Source: an uncultured Eubacteriales bacterium (GTDB lineage: Bacteria; Bacillota; Clostridia; Oscillospirales; Oscillospiraceae). Taken from it: 45,704 nt of DNA. Below the pieces are notes generated by a model. The model was not told the origin of the DNA. It made no database searches and saw only the letters and a list, made by a program, of their open reading frames with translations. The stretch spans positions 1-45,704 of the forward strand of contig URGL01000011.1 in NCBI GenBank assembly GCA_900547405.1, in the 5' to 3' direction. Positions 8,391 through 16,528 of the stretch are shown one piece after another (positions within the stretch are counted from its first letter, which is position 1; every line of letters starts with the position of its first letter). The translations under genes and the position numbers were made by a program.

Positions 8391-8597
8391 ATGTACAGTA
8401 TTGTGTTTACGGCGGGGGACGAAAGCCAGGTTCTGGCGGAGTTTGCGACCAAGGAGGAGGCTCGAGCCTACGGGGACCGGGTTTATCGGGACTATGTGGA
8501 CCGGGGGATGCTGACCATGCAGCAAACTCTCCGTAAGGATGCCAACGGGGGGCTCTTTCGCCTCTTCGATGGCTGGGGCCGAGGAGGGAGAAGATAA
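8391..8597 (+). CDS. 68-aa orphan protein under SAM-riboswitch control
   Basis: Small soluble protein of unknown family, with no transmembrane segment or signal peptide. It reads as a short beta strand (MYSIVFTAG) followed by an amphipathic helix rich in Glu, Ala and Arg (TKEEARAYGDRVYRDYV) and a basic Gly/Arg tail. The start at 8391 has AGGAGG at 8377-8382. An in-frame start at 8286 would begin inside the riboswitch and is rejected. The SAM-off switch upstream suggests a role connected with methionine or SAM supply, but nothing in the protein itself shows this. Confidence 0.7.
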   Translation: MYSIVFTAGDESQVLAEFATKEEARAYGDRVYRDYVDRGMLTMQQTLRKDANGGLFRLFDGWGRGGRR

Positions 8598-8617
8598 ATA
8601 AATCCGGGCTTAACTAT

Positions 8618-8646
8618 TTGGCCACCTGCACTCCATTCCGTATTAT
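8618..8646 (+). promoter_or_regulatory. Putative promoter of the ECF sigma gene
   Basis: TTGGCC (8618-8623), 17 bp, TATTAT (8641-8646). The -35 box is weak. The start site would fall inside or just before the inverted repeat at 8651-8667. Confidence 0.5.
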
Positions 8647-8650
8647 ATAG

Positions 8651-8667
8651 GTGTAAGGACCTTACAC
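8651..8667. promoter_or_regulatory. Perfect 8+8 inverted repeat (possible operator)
   Basis: GTGTAAGG, one central A, CCTTACAC. It sits at the predicted transcription start of the sigma-factor operon and ends six bases before its Shine-Dalgarno box. It is either a repressor-binding site or a 5' hairpin; there is no T run, so it is not a terminator. Confidence 0.6.
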
Positions 8668-8685
8668 AAACAAAGGAGTGATCCC

Positions 8686-9246
8686 ATGGAGGATACGGAA
8701 ATCGTCAATCTGTTCTTTGCCCGGTCCGAGGGGGCCATCGCGGAAACTCAGCGGAAATACGATGGGTACCTCAGGACCATTGCCTCCCGGCTGCTGCCGA
8801 AGGATGAGGACGCGGAGGAAATTCTCAACGATGTGTACCTGACGGCCTGGAATACCATTCCGCCGAAGAAGCCGGAAATTCTCAAGTTTTACCTTTCCCG
8901 GGTAGTCCGAAATCTGTGCTTCAAGCGGCTGGAATACCTGACCGCCGGGAAGCGGAACTGCGGCGGCGAGGCCCTGCTCTCCGAACTGGAGGACTGCGTC
9001 CCGGATAACCGGCTGGGGCCGGAGCAGGCCCTGGAGGCCAAAATCCTGGGGGCCTGCCTCAACCGCTTCCTGGCGGGACTCGGTGAACAGGATGCCGCGC
9101 TCTTCGTCTCCCGGTACTATTACGGGATGAATGCCAGAGAGCTGGCCCAGAAGTACGGCGGCACGGTGCGGAGCATCAAGTACCGGCTGGAAAAGCTGCG
9201 GGGAGAGCTGCGGCAGCAACTCAGCAAGGAGGGAATTATGGTATGA
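8686..9246 (+). CDS. ECF-type RNA polymerase sigma factor
   Basis: 186-aa sigma-70-family factor with only regions 2 and 4. Region 2 spans about residues 10-85 and includes DAEEILNDVYLTAWNTIP. Region 4 lies at about 125-180 and ends in the helix-turn-helix MNARELAQKYGGTVRSIKYRLEKL read in two parts (ARELAQKYG, then SIKYRLEKLR). It would direct polymerase to a small stress or surface regulon. AAAGGAGTGA precedes the start. It overlaps the next gene (ATGA), a membrane-anchored protein that probably holds the sigma factor inactive, the usual arrangement in Clostridia. Confidence 0.88.
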   Translation: MEDTEIVNLFFARSEGAIAETQRKYDGYLRTIASRLLPKDEDAEEILNDVYLTAWNTIPPKKPEILKFYLSRVVRNLCFKRLEYLTAGKRNCGGEALLSELEDCVPDNRLGPEQALEAKILGACLNRFLAGLGEQDAALFVSRYYYGMNARELAQKYGGTVRSIKYRLEKLRGELRQQLSKEGIMV

Positions 9247-9980
9247 AAGCGAAAGATCTGAACCGGGCAATGGAATATATTGACGACAAGTATCTGGCCT
9301 TGGCGGAAAAACCCAACAAGGAGTGTCAAAAAATGTCCAAAAAGAAAGTATTTCGCCTTATTCTGGTGGCGGCAGTCATCGCTATGCTGTCGGCCACGGC
9401 TTACGCCACGGATTTTTTCCGGGGCTACAGCCTGACAAATTCCGGTTCTCAGGAGTTCAAGAGCTATTCCGACATGAAAAAGGTCCGGAAGCTCTCCGGC
9501 CTCAAGATCGATCCGCCGGAAGAATTTTCCAACGGCTATGCATTCCAGAATGCCGATGTGTCCATGGTAGAGGCTACGGACGACAACGGGGAAAGAGCCT
9601 TTACCTATGCCAATGTGTCCCTTTACTACCGTAATGGGACTGGGGGAAGGCTGTATATCTCTGCCCATGCCCAGCGGGAAGAGCTGCAGTCGGACCCCAG
9701 ACCTGCTGCCGAGGAGCGTGTCATTGGGAGTGCCACCGTTACCTGCTACCGGGACAACTATCTGTTCGTCCCCGGGGACTATCAGCCCAGTGCCGAGGAG
9801 GAGGCTTGGGGGAACATTCCTGGCAACTACATTTCCTATGGTGGCGATCAGGTGGAGCGCAATACGGTGACCTTCCTCCGATGGAACCAGAATGGCATTA
9901 CTTACATCATCATGGACCCTTCCGGGGCGGAAGATACAAATGCCCTGTTTGCCATTGCGGAAGAACTCTTAAATCGATAA
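9243..9980 (+). CDS. Membrane-anchored anti-sigma-like protein
   Basis: 245-aa bitopic protein with a cytoplasmic N-terminus of about 33 residues (MKAKDLNRAMEYIDDKYLAL), one transmembrane segment at about residues 38-57, and a large outside domain. The N-terminal IDDKY motif recurs in clostridial proteins encoded next to ECF sigma genes (family recollection). This supports an anti-sigma role, though no zinc-binding anti-sigma motif is present. The outer domain is unassigned; late in it lies a strand-rich stretch (TFLRWNQNGITYIIMD). Translation is coupled to the sigma gene by an ATGA overlap, and the operon ends at the terminator at 9997-10039. Confidence 0.72.
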   Translation: MKAKDLNRAMEYIDDKYLALAEKPNKECQKMSKKKVFRLILVAAVIAMLSATAYATDFFRGYSLTNSGSQEFKSYSDMKKVRKLSGLKIDPPEEFSNGYAFQNADVSMVEATDDNGERAFTYANVSLYYRNGTGGRLYISAHAQREELQSDPRPAAEERVIGSATVTCYRDNYLFVPGDYQPSAEEEAWGNIPGNYISYGGDQVERNTVTFLRWNQNGITYIIMDPSGAEDTNALFAIAEELLNR

Positions 9981-9988
9981 AAAAAGAT

Positions 9989-10016
9989 TGACTTTGGGCC
10001 TGCCTATGGTATAATC
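9989..10016 (+). promoter_or_regulatory. Promoter of the cobalamin riboswitch operon
   Basis: TTGACT (9989-9994), 16 bp, TATAAT (10011-10016). It is embedded in the terminator hairpin of the preceding operon, with transcription expected from about 10023. Confidence 0.75.
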
Positions 10017-10039
10017 AACCTGGGTAGGCCCATTTTTTG
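9997..10039 (+). terminator. Terminator of the sigma/anti-sigma operon
   Basis: GGGCCTGCCT (9997-10006) pairs with GGGTAGGCCC (10023-10032), including two G-T pairs, followed by A and TTTTTT. The loop carries the -10 box of the next promoter, so the two signals overlap. Confidence 0.75.
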
Positions 10040-10059
10040 GCCTATGAAACAACATAAGC

Positions 10060-10295
10060 TGCATGGCGTCACCCACCCGGGCTGCCTCCTTCTGGGCAGG
10101 TGCGGTGATCAGGAAATCCGGTCCAAGTCCGGAGCATACCCCGTTGCTGTAGGTGTTGAGTCTGTGCCCTTTCGGAGCGATCCGGTCACTGGGAAACTGG
10201 GAAGGCGGGGCACAGGCGCTGGCAAAACCCGCCTGAAAACACGAGCCAGAATGTCGGCCATGATCGAGCCCCTAGGGCACCGCGGCTGCGGTGAG
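10060..10295 (+). ncRNA. Cobalamin (B12) riboswitch aptamer
   Basis: The long leader contains the class consensus in order: CAGGAAATCCGG..AAGTCCGG (10110-10135), CCCCGTTGCTGTAG, GTCACTGGGAAACTGGGAAGGC (in parts, near 10185-10206), and a B12 box AGCCAGAATGTCGGCC at 10244-10259, a variant of AGYCAGGAGACCTGCC. A hairpin CACCGC/GCGGTG follows at 10279-10294. It would bind adenosyl- or another cobalamin and lower expression of the operon. The outer ends of the aptamer are approximate. The ORF that runs through it is not considered real. Confidence 0.9.
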
Positions 10296-10329
10296 GGACG
10301 GGAGTATAGGGATAGCGAGAAGTTCGGTC

Positions 10330-10355
10330 GCGTCGGCTTTTGCCGGCGCTTTTTT
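10330..10355 (+). terminator. Terminator of the cobalamin riboswitch
   Basis: GCGTCGGC (10330-10337) pairs with GCCGGCGC (10342-10349) around TTTT, then six T's. Its position just before the Shine-Dalgarno box GAGGGA (10361-10366) indicates control by transcription termination. Confidence 0.85.
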
Positions 10356-10371
10356 GTAGTGAGGGAAGCGC

Positions 10372-13300
10372 ATGAAGAGATTTTTGAGCCTGATCATGGC
10401 GGTGCTGCTGGTGCTCGGCGCATTGCCGGCTTCGGCAGAACCAATGGAAAAGGAGCTGACGGAAGAGGAACTCATCGAGGAGGAACTGGCGGAAGAGCCC
10501 GCCCGGCTGGCAAAGCTGTGCTTCCGGGAAGGAAAACAGGTGTTTTCTGCGGAACGACTGCTGGATCCGGAGTTTTCGCCGGAGGAGACGGACTATACTC
10601 TGGTTATGAAGGACTATGAGGGGCCCAGCAAACTGTTCGCCTTTGCGACCTTGGCGGAGGATGCCCCAAGCGGTACCGTTATCGAGGCCAGGTGGAGTGG
10701 AGAAGACCAGAAGATCACCTCCGGGGCGGTCAACGGCAAGAACTTCCCCGACATCATCCGGAAAGACAGCCTGGAGGGGAATACCCTCTCCATCTGCTTG
10801 GGCCCTGAGGGACAGACGGAGGAAACTTACCGGGTGAATATTCTCCGGCAGGCCACTCTGAAGAATCTGTCCCTCCAGGACCAGGATGGAACGGACTTGG
10901 GTCTGAACTTCCAGCGGGACACCTTGGAATACACCGTCGAGAACCCGGTGGGGGAGGGAAGCCTGCGCCTGACTGCCAAGCCTACGGTTTCCGATGCGGC
11001 ACTGACGCTGGACGGCGAGGCGATTACCGCCGGGACGGAAATCACCTGCACCCCCCAATGGGACGAAAACGGCCTGGGGACCCTTTCGCTCAAAGTGGGC
11101 CAGGGAGATTCGGAAACGGAATACACTGTGGCTCTGCGGAAAACCCCACCGAAACCGGTCCGGCTGGAGCTGGTAACGGCACCCGGCAAAACCTCCTACC
11201 GAATCGGGGAGATCTTCGATCCCACCGGGCTGGAGGTCAAGGTCATTCTGGATAACGGTTCCGAAAGTGCGGTTGCCCTGGAAAATCTGACCTTCCAGCC
11301 GGAAGGGCCGCTGACCCAGGACCAGACGGAGATCACAGTCCGCTACGAAGGATTGACCCTGACCGTTCCCATTGAGGTACTGGAGATACTGTCAGGCTCC
11401 GGCACTTCGTCGGACCCCTACCGGCTCTATAGCCAGCAGGATATGGAGCTGCTGGACAAATGGGTGGAGTCTGAGATGTTCCAAAAGGGCGACTGCTGCC
11501 GGATGGAGGCAGATATCACCATTGCGGACAGCTGGTCCGGCCTGGGCAGCGAGGAAAAGCCCTTCAACGGAGATTTTGACGGTAGCGGCTACCGCCTGAC
11601 TCTGCCGAAGGGCAGCAGCGCGGTCTTCACCCGGACTCGGGAGGCCACCATCCACGACCTGGCGGTTTACGGCCCCCAGATTGCGGACTACGGCCTGGTG
11701 AGCATTTATAAAGTGGACAATGCCAATGTGTTTTCTGCAAAATTTGACCGGGTGACCCTGGTTTCCGGTACCCAGACTCTCTATTCCGGCTTCATCGGCG
11801 GCTATGCCTCCAGCATGAACCCGGTGTATATCACGGACTGCACCGTAGAGTCCGGCGTTACCATCGGCTATGAGGGCGGGGAAGACCACATCGGCTCCTT
11901 CGCCGGAGAGTTCAACGGCTTCGTCAAGAACTGCAAGAGTTCTGCCACGGTCCGCGGCGGCAGTTGGGTAGGAGGCCTGGTGGGCAACCAGGGCCAGTCC
12001 ATGTCAGACTGCCGGATCGAGGACTGCACCTTCGACGGTACCGTAGAGGCAGACGGCAATTATGTAGGCGGCATTCTGGGAGGCGGCTACGCCGGTACCG
12101 GTTGGAAGTTGGTCACGGCCCCCAATGCCCGGACCCCCAACATCCTGAACTGCTACTTCAAGGGCACCGTCCATGGAGGCAACGCCGTAGGCGGCATCCT
12201 GGGAGCGGAGGCCTGCGTCCAGCAGACCTGGTACAACGGCACTGGCTGCATCCGAAAGAATGAATCCGTTGGCAGCGTCTCCGGGGACGGGGACTATGTG
12301 GGCGGCATCATCGGCTTCATGCAGTCTCTGAACCGGTACAATGAGATCAGCGGCAACTATTACGAAAACGCCAAAAAAGGCATTGGGGCTGTGGCCCATG
12401 TGGACACCAGCGCCGTAAAGCGGGGCTTCCACGGCGGGACCTACTATTATGACACCTCCAAGGATTCCTTAGACGACATCAACTGCACCAAGCTTCGGAC
12501 CTATGTGGAACTGAGCTCCATCGGCCAGACAAAAACCGGCGACAACCGGGCATTGCAGAAGACCAATCACAACCGGGACGATGATCCCCTGGGGGCAGAC
12601 AAGGATAAGCTGTGCCGCACGAACGGTATTTCTGAGCGCACCGTAGAATGGCTGGAAATCTCCGGCAGCTATCGGACCACCTACACCCTGGGAGATGCGC
12701 TGGACCTGACGGGCATCCTCATCGAGGCGGTGTGGAGCGACGGAGAGCGGACAGAGGTTTCTCTGGAGGATGCGAAGGTCACGGGCTACGATGAAAATCA
12801 GATCGGGGACCAGATCCTGCGCATCCGCTATGAGGATGCCAGCGCCAATATCAAGGTGACAGTGAAGCCCAAGTCCAGTACCATCTATGTGTCTGTGGCC
12901 ATTCTGGGGGACAGCGAACACGGTGAAATATCCAGCCCCCACGGTATGGCTCGGGGGGGCCTGCGGACCTGGGCCAGTGCCAGCTACTTCGAGGCAAACA
13001 CCGCCGACACCGTGTGGGATGTTTTGAAACGGCTAATGGACCGGGAGGGCCTCCACGCAGATGCCAGCGACAACAACCAGTACGGTACCGTCTATATCCG
13101 GTCGGTGAACGGCCTGGGCGAATTCGATAACGGCCCCAATTCCGGCTGGATGTACACCCTGAACGGCACCCACCCGGAGGTGGGCGTTTCCGCCCGGTAT
13201 GTCAGCGACGGGGACGAAATTATCCTGCACTACACCGATGACTATACCTATGAAGAGGGCGGCATCAACTATGGGCGGGAACCTACTGGTGCCACCCCGG

Positions 13301-14928
13301 CAGAGAAGGTGGATGCCCTCATCGAGAAGATCGGTGCCGTCACCTATACCCAGGACTGCAAGGACCGGATCGATGGGGCCCGGAGGGCCTATAACGCCCT
13401 GACCCCAGACCAGAAAAAGAAAGTCACCAAGCTGGAGACTCTGGAAAGTGCGGAAAAAACCTACGAAAATCTCCGGCAGGAGGCGCTGAAAGCGGCGGCG
13501 GAGCGGGTGGATGCTTTGATCCAGGCCATTGCCTTCCCGGTGACGGAAGAGAGCAAGGCCGCCATCGAGGCGGCATGGCAGGCCTATCAGGCCCTGACCG
13601 AGGCGGAACAGCGGCTGGTCACCAAGCTGGAGACCCTACAGAAGGCCCGGCGGGACTACGCCAAGCTGGTGGCCACTGCCCAGGACAAGCAGAAAGCCCT
13701 GACCGTCATGGAGCTGATCGACCGTCTGGCCTTTGCCAAGGACCTGAAGGCGGCACTGACGGAAGCCCGGGCAGCCTATGATGCACTGACGGAGCTCCAG
13801 AAGCTGCTGGTGGACAACATCGATGTGCTGGAGCAGACGGAAAAGACCCAGAAGATCCAGAGCTCCCTCAGCAAGGTATCAGAGGTTTACAAATCCACCG
13901 GGGACTATATGGAGAAGCTGGGCACACCCGCTGTCGGCTCTATCGGCGGCGAGTGGATGGTCCTTGGCCTGGCTCGGTCCGGACGAAGGGTGCCCGGAGC
14001 GGAGGACTACTATCAGGCGGCTTTGAAGTATATCGAAGGGGCCATGGACCAGAACGGACGGCTCCACAAGGCCAAATCCACGGACAATTCCCGGATGATT
14101 CTGGCCCTTACGGCCCTGGGCAAGGACATGACTCAGGTAGAAAAGGGCAAACTGCTGGAGGGGCTGGGGGACCTGGACTTTGTCTGCTACCAGGGCAATA
14201 ATGGCCCCATCTGGGCCCTGCTGGCGCTGGACAGCGGCAATTACCCTGTGGCCAAAGGGGCCACAGCCAGCCGGGCGGCGCTGGTGGATACCATACTGTC
14301 TTCCCAGACCTCTGACGGCGGCTGGGCTGTCTCCGGCGACAAGGCGGACTCGGATATGACCGGCATGGCCCTCCAGGCTCTGGCACCCTACGTGGAAAGC
14401 GATGGCCGGGTGGCTCAGGCGGTGGACATGGCCTTGACCCGGCTCAGCCAGATGCAGAATGCGGACGGCTCCTTCAGCACCTACGGCAGCGGCGCTGGAC
14501 TCACCCCCACCAGCGAGTCCATTGCCCAGGTGGTCACGGCCCTGTCTGCTCTGGGCATCGACGGGGACAGCGATGAGCGATTCGTAAAACCCGGCGGCTC
14601 CGCCATTGACGCGCTGCTGGCCTTCGCCCTTCCCGGCGGCGGTTTCCGCCACGTGCTGGAGGGAGAGCGGGACGGCATGGCCACGGAGCAGGGATATTAT
14701 GCGCTGACCGCCTACTTCCGATTCCTGGAGGGAAAGACCAGCCTCTATGACATGACGGACATCCTGGACAAAGGCGGGGATCCGAAGGCAGAAGCAAAGA
14801 CCAACCTGGCAAGGACCGCGGAAAAAGCCGCTCAGGCTGTGTCCGGTATCCCTGGCTGGTCGCTGGTGATAACTGCCGCGGCGTTCTTCGGACTTGGAAT
14901 GGTCATGGGAAGACGGAAAAAGAAGTAA
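10372..14928 (+). CDS. Large surface protein with DUF4430 and alpha/alpha-barrel domains, probable cobalamin-capture protein
   Basis: 1518-aa exported, membrane-anchored protein. Order seen: signal peptide (1-23), acidic Glu-rich stretch (24-45), Ig/cadherin-like strands (about 55-235), a Big_3-like domain (about 270-338), a GLUG-type Gly-rich repeat region (about 349-680; GGLVG, GGILG, GGIIG), a second Big_3-like domain (about 745-830), DUF4430 (about 835-955; SGWMYTLNG), three helical repeats of about 65 residues (974-1160), a terpenoid-cyclase-like alpha/alpha barrel (about 1177-1460; QTSDGGWAV, QNADGSF), and a C-terminal anchor with GRRKKK. DUF4430 and this barrel are the two folds of intrinsic factor and transcobalamin (known). 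The B12 riboswitch and ECF genes make cobalamin binding the best inference, not proven. Confidence 0.85.
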   Translation: MKRFLSLIMAVLLVLGALPASAEPMEKELTEEELIEEELAEEPARLAKLCFREGKQVFSAERLLDPEFSPEETDYTLVMKDYEGPSKLFAFATLAEDAPSGTVIEARWSGEDQKITSGAVNGKNFPDIIRKDSLEGNTLSICLGPEGQTEETYRVNILRQATLKNLSLQDQDGTDLGLNFQRDTLEYTVENPVGEGSLRLTAKPTVSDAALTLDGEAITAGTEITCTPQWDENGLGTLSLKVGQGDSETEYTVALRKTPPKPVRLELVTAPGKTSYRIGEIFDPTGLEVKVILDNGSESAVALENLTFQPEGPLTQDQTEITVRYEGLTLTVPIEVLEILSGSGTSSDPYRLYSQQDMELLDKWVESEMFQKGDCCRMEADITIADSWSGLGSEEKPFNGDFDGSGYRLTLPKGSSAVFTRTREATIHDLAVYGPQIADYGLVSIYKVDNANVFSAKFDRVTLVSGTQTLYSGFIGGYASSMNPVYITDCTVESGVTIGYEGGEDHIGSFAGEFNGFVKNCKSSATVRGGSWVGGLVGNQGQSMSDCRIEDCTFDGTVEADGNYVGGILGGGYAGTGWKLVTAPNARTPNILNCYFKGTVHGGNAVGGILGAEACVQQTWYNGTGCIRKNESVGSVSGDGDYVGGIIGFMQSLNRYNEISGNYYENAKKGIGAVAHVDTSAVKRGFHGGTYYYDTSKDSLDDINCTKLRTYVELSSIGQTKTGDNRALQKTNHNRDDDPLGADKDKLCRTNGISERTVEWLEISGSYRTTYTLGDALDLTGILIEAVWSDGERTEVSLEDAKVTGYDENQIGDQILRIRYEDASANIKVTVKPKSSTIYVSVAILGDSEHGEISSPHGMARGGLRTWASASYFEANTADTVWDVLKRLMDREGLHADASDNNQYGTVYIRSVNGLGEFDNGPNSGWMYTLNGTHPEVGVSARYVSDGDEIILHYTDDYTYEEGGINYGREPTGATPAEKVDALIEKIGAVTYTQDCKDRIDGARRAYNALTPDQKKKVTKLETLESAEKTYENLRQEALKAAAERVDALIQAIAFPVTEESKAAIEAAWQAYQALTEAEQRLVTKLETLQKARRDYAKLVATAQDKQKALTVMELIDRLAFAKDLKAALTEARAAYDALTELQKLLVDNIDVLEQTEKTQKIQSSLSKVSEVYKSTGDYMEKLGTPAVGSIGGEWMVLGLARSGRRVPGAEDYYQAALKYIEGAMDQNGRLHKAKSTDNSRMILALTALGKDMTQVEKGKLLEGLGDLDFVCYQGNNGPIWALLALDSGNYPVAKGATASRAALVDTILSSQTSDGGWAVSGDKADSDMTGMALQALAPYVESDGRVAQAVDMALTRLSQMQNADGSFSTYGSGAGLTPTSESIAQVVTALSALGIDGDSDERFVKPGGSAIDALLAFALPGGGFRHVLEGERDGMATEQGYYALTAYFRFLEGKTSLYDMTDILDKGGDPKAEAKTNLARTAEKAAQAVSGIPGWSLVITAAAFFGLGMVMGRRKKK

Positions 14929-14933
14929 AAACC

Positions 14934-14993
14934 CGCTCCTGGGAGAGGGTGGACCGGCGCAGCCGGGACGGGTGAGGGGCGGTGCGCGGAACC
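14934..14993. repeat. Intergenic palindromic (REP-like) repeat, copy A
   Basis: Half-unit of the family described at 30988: CTCCTGGGAGAGGGTGG, then hairpin CCGGCGCAGCCGG and a GACGGGTGAGGGGCGG tail. It lies inside the cobalamin operon between two genes. Confidence 0.7.
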
Positions 14994-15072
14994 GACTATC
15001 TATCGCCCCGCATCCGCCTTAGGTCCGCTTATCCCCCCAGAGGGAGAAACGAAGAGAATAGGGAGGCAACAC

Positions 15073-15651
15073 ATGAACAAGAAAAAAACAGCCAACCTGA
15101 TCATGGTCCTGCTGATTCTGGCCATTGCCATTGGCGGCGTGGTGACGGCGGTGCTTCTGAAAGGCCGTTCAGACACGGGCCTGGGGTCCCAGTACAAAAT
15201 CACGGCCATTCCCGGAAATACGCTGACGGAGCCTGGCCAGGATACCTGCACCGTCACCATCGTCTGCGATACCATCCTGGACAATCAGGACAGCCTGAAC
15301 GAAGAGAAGGCCCCCTTTGTGCCTGCCGACGGGGTGATCCTGCCCAAGACCACCGTGTCCTTCGCCCAGGGAGACACTGTCTACCAGGTTTTGCAGAAGG
15401 TGACCCAGGCGGCGGATATCCAGATGGAGAGCAGCTGGACCCCCATGTACGACAGCTATTATGTAGAGGGTATCAACCATCTGTATGAGTTCGACTGCGG
15501 CCCGGAATCCGGCTGGATGTACAAGGTCAACGAGTGGTTCCCCAATTACGGCTGCTCCGCCTACACCCTGAAGCCGGGGGATGACATTGTCTGGTGCTAC
15601 ACCTGCGTTGGGCTGGGAACGGACGTGGGCGAAACCTGGATGGGCGACTAG
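15073..15651 (+). CDS. Membrane-anchored DUF4430 (transcobalamin beta-like) protein
   Basis: 192-aa protein with an N-terminal membrane anchor (residues 8-29) and an outside DUF4430 domain (about 60-190). The family core is seen as TVYQVLQKV (the binding-loop helix) and SGWMYKVNEW, then a closing strand with WCYTC. This fold is the C-terminal beta domain of transcobalamin/intrinsic factor. It may pass cobalamin from the large surface protein to the ECF transporter (inference). AGGGAGGCAAC precedes the ATG. The stop is one base from the start of the next gene, so they are co-translated. Confidence 0.82.
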   Translation: MNKKKTANLIMVLLILAIAIGGVVTAVLLKGRSDTGLGSQYKITAIPGNTLTEPGQDTCTVTIVCDTILDNQDSLNEEKAPFVPADGVILPKTTVSFAQGDTVYQVLQKVTQAADIQMESSWTPMYDSYYVEGINHLYEFDCGPESGWMYKVNEWFPNYGCSAYTLKPGDDIVWCYTCVGLGTDVGETWMGD

Positions 15652-15652
15652 T

Positions 15653-16528
15653 ATGGAGATGGACGCCTTTTCCAAGCGGCACCCGGCGGTGAACTTCCTG
15701 TTCTTCCTGGGGGCCATTGGCTGCGCCGTGGTGATCCAGCATCCGGCCTATGTGGGGCTGGGCATTGTCTGCGGCTGCGCCTATTACCTGCTCCTCCACG
15801 GGCGGAAGGGACTTGGGGGCATTGCCGGGATGCTGCCCATCTGCCTGATTTTGATTTTTCTCAATCCGCTTTTCAATACCTACGGGGAGCACGTGCTGCT
15901 GATCTGCTTCGGGCGGCCCTATACTCTGGAGGCTCTTTTTTATGGCCTTGCCATTGGGGGCGTGTTTTTGCAGATGCTTCTGTGGTTTGGCTGCTATAAC
16001 GCGGTTCTCACCAGCGACAAGTTTACGAGCCTCTTCGGCAACCTGATCCCATCGCTGTCCCTGCTCCTCGTTATGGTCCTGCGGATGATCCCGAACCTTT
16101 TGCGCAAGGCAGATCAGATCCTGGGGGCCCGGCGGTCCATTGGCCGGGGCACCAATGGAGACACCAAGGAAAAACTGGAGGATGGCTTTGCCGCCCTGGG
16201 GGCCCTGACCTCCTGGGCGCTGGAGGGGAGCGTTGCTGCGGCAGACTCCATGCGCTCCCGGGGCTATGGCACGGGGAAGCGCTCCAGCTTCATGATCTAT
16301 CGCCTGACAGGGGAGGACCGGGTGCTTCTGATTTTGCTGCCGGTGCTGCTCCTGCTGGCGCTGCTGCTGGGGACGCGAAAAGCGGAATTCACCCCGGTGA
16401 TGGACATTGCCCCTTTACGGGGGAGAAATTTCCTTGCCCTGGCTTTCTACGGGGCCTATCTCTTGATCCCTACGGTATTACACATAAAGGAGGCCCTGCA
16501 GTGGCACATTTCGAGATCCGGGATCTGA
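15653..16528 (+). CDS. ecfT: ECF transporter T component, copy 1 (EcfT)
   Basis: 291-aa integral membrane protein that links the ATPases to the substrate-binding S-component. The start at 15653 (MEMDAFSKRHPAVNFLFF) is chosen because the upstream in-frame start would overlap the DUF4430 gene. About six membrane segments are visible. The EcfT coupling helices carry the two Arg motifs ARRSIGRG (near residue 160) and SMRSRGYG (near 200), which contact the ATPase grooves. It overlaps the following ecfA by 28 bases. A second ecfT closes the operon, which is unusual. Confidence 0.9.
   Translation: MEMDAFSKRHPAVNFLFFLGAIGCAVVIQHPAYVGLGIVCGCAYYLLLHGRKGLGGIAGMLPICLILIFLNPLFNTYGEHVLLICFGRPYTLEALFYGLAIGGVFLQMLLWFGCYNAVLTSDKFTSLFGNLIPSLSLLLVMVLRMIPNLLRKADQILGARRSIGRGTNGDTKEKLEDGFAALGALTSWALEGSVAAADSMRSRGYGTGKRSSFMIYRLTGEDRVLLILLPVLLLLALLLGTRKAEFTPVMDIAPLRGRNFLALAFYGAYLLIPTVLHIKEALQWHISRSGI

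Noticed and set aside
10044..10619. 191-aa open frame through the cobalamin leader
   Set aside because: It runs through the conserved riboswitch and its terminator, and lacks a ribosome-binding site.
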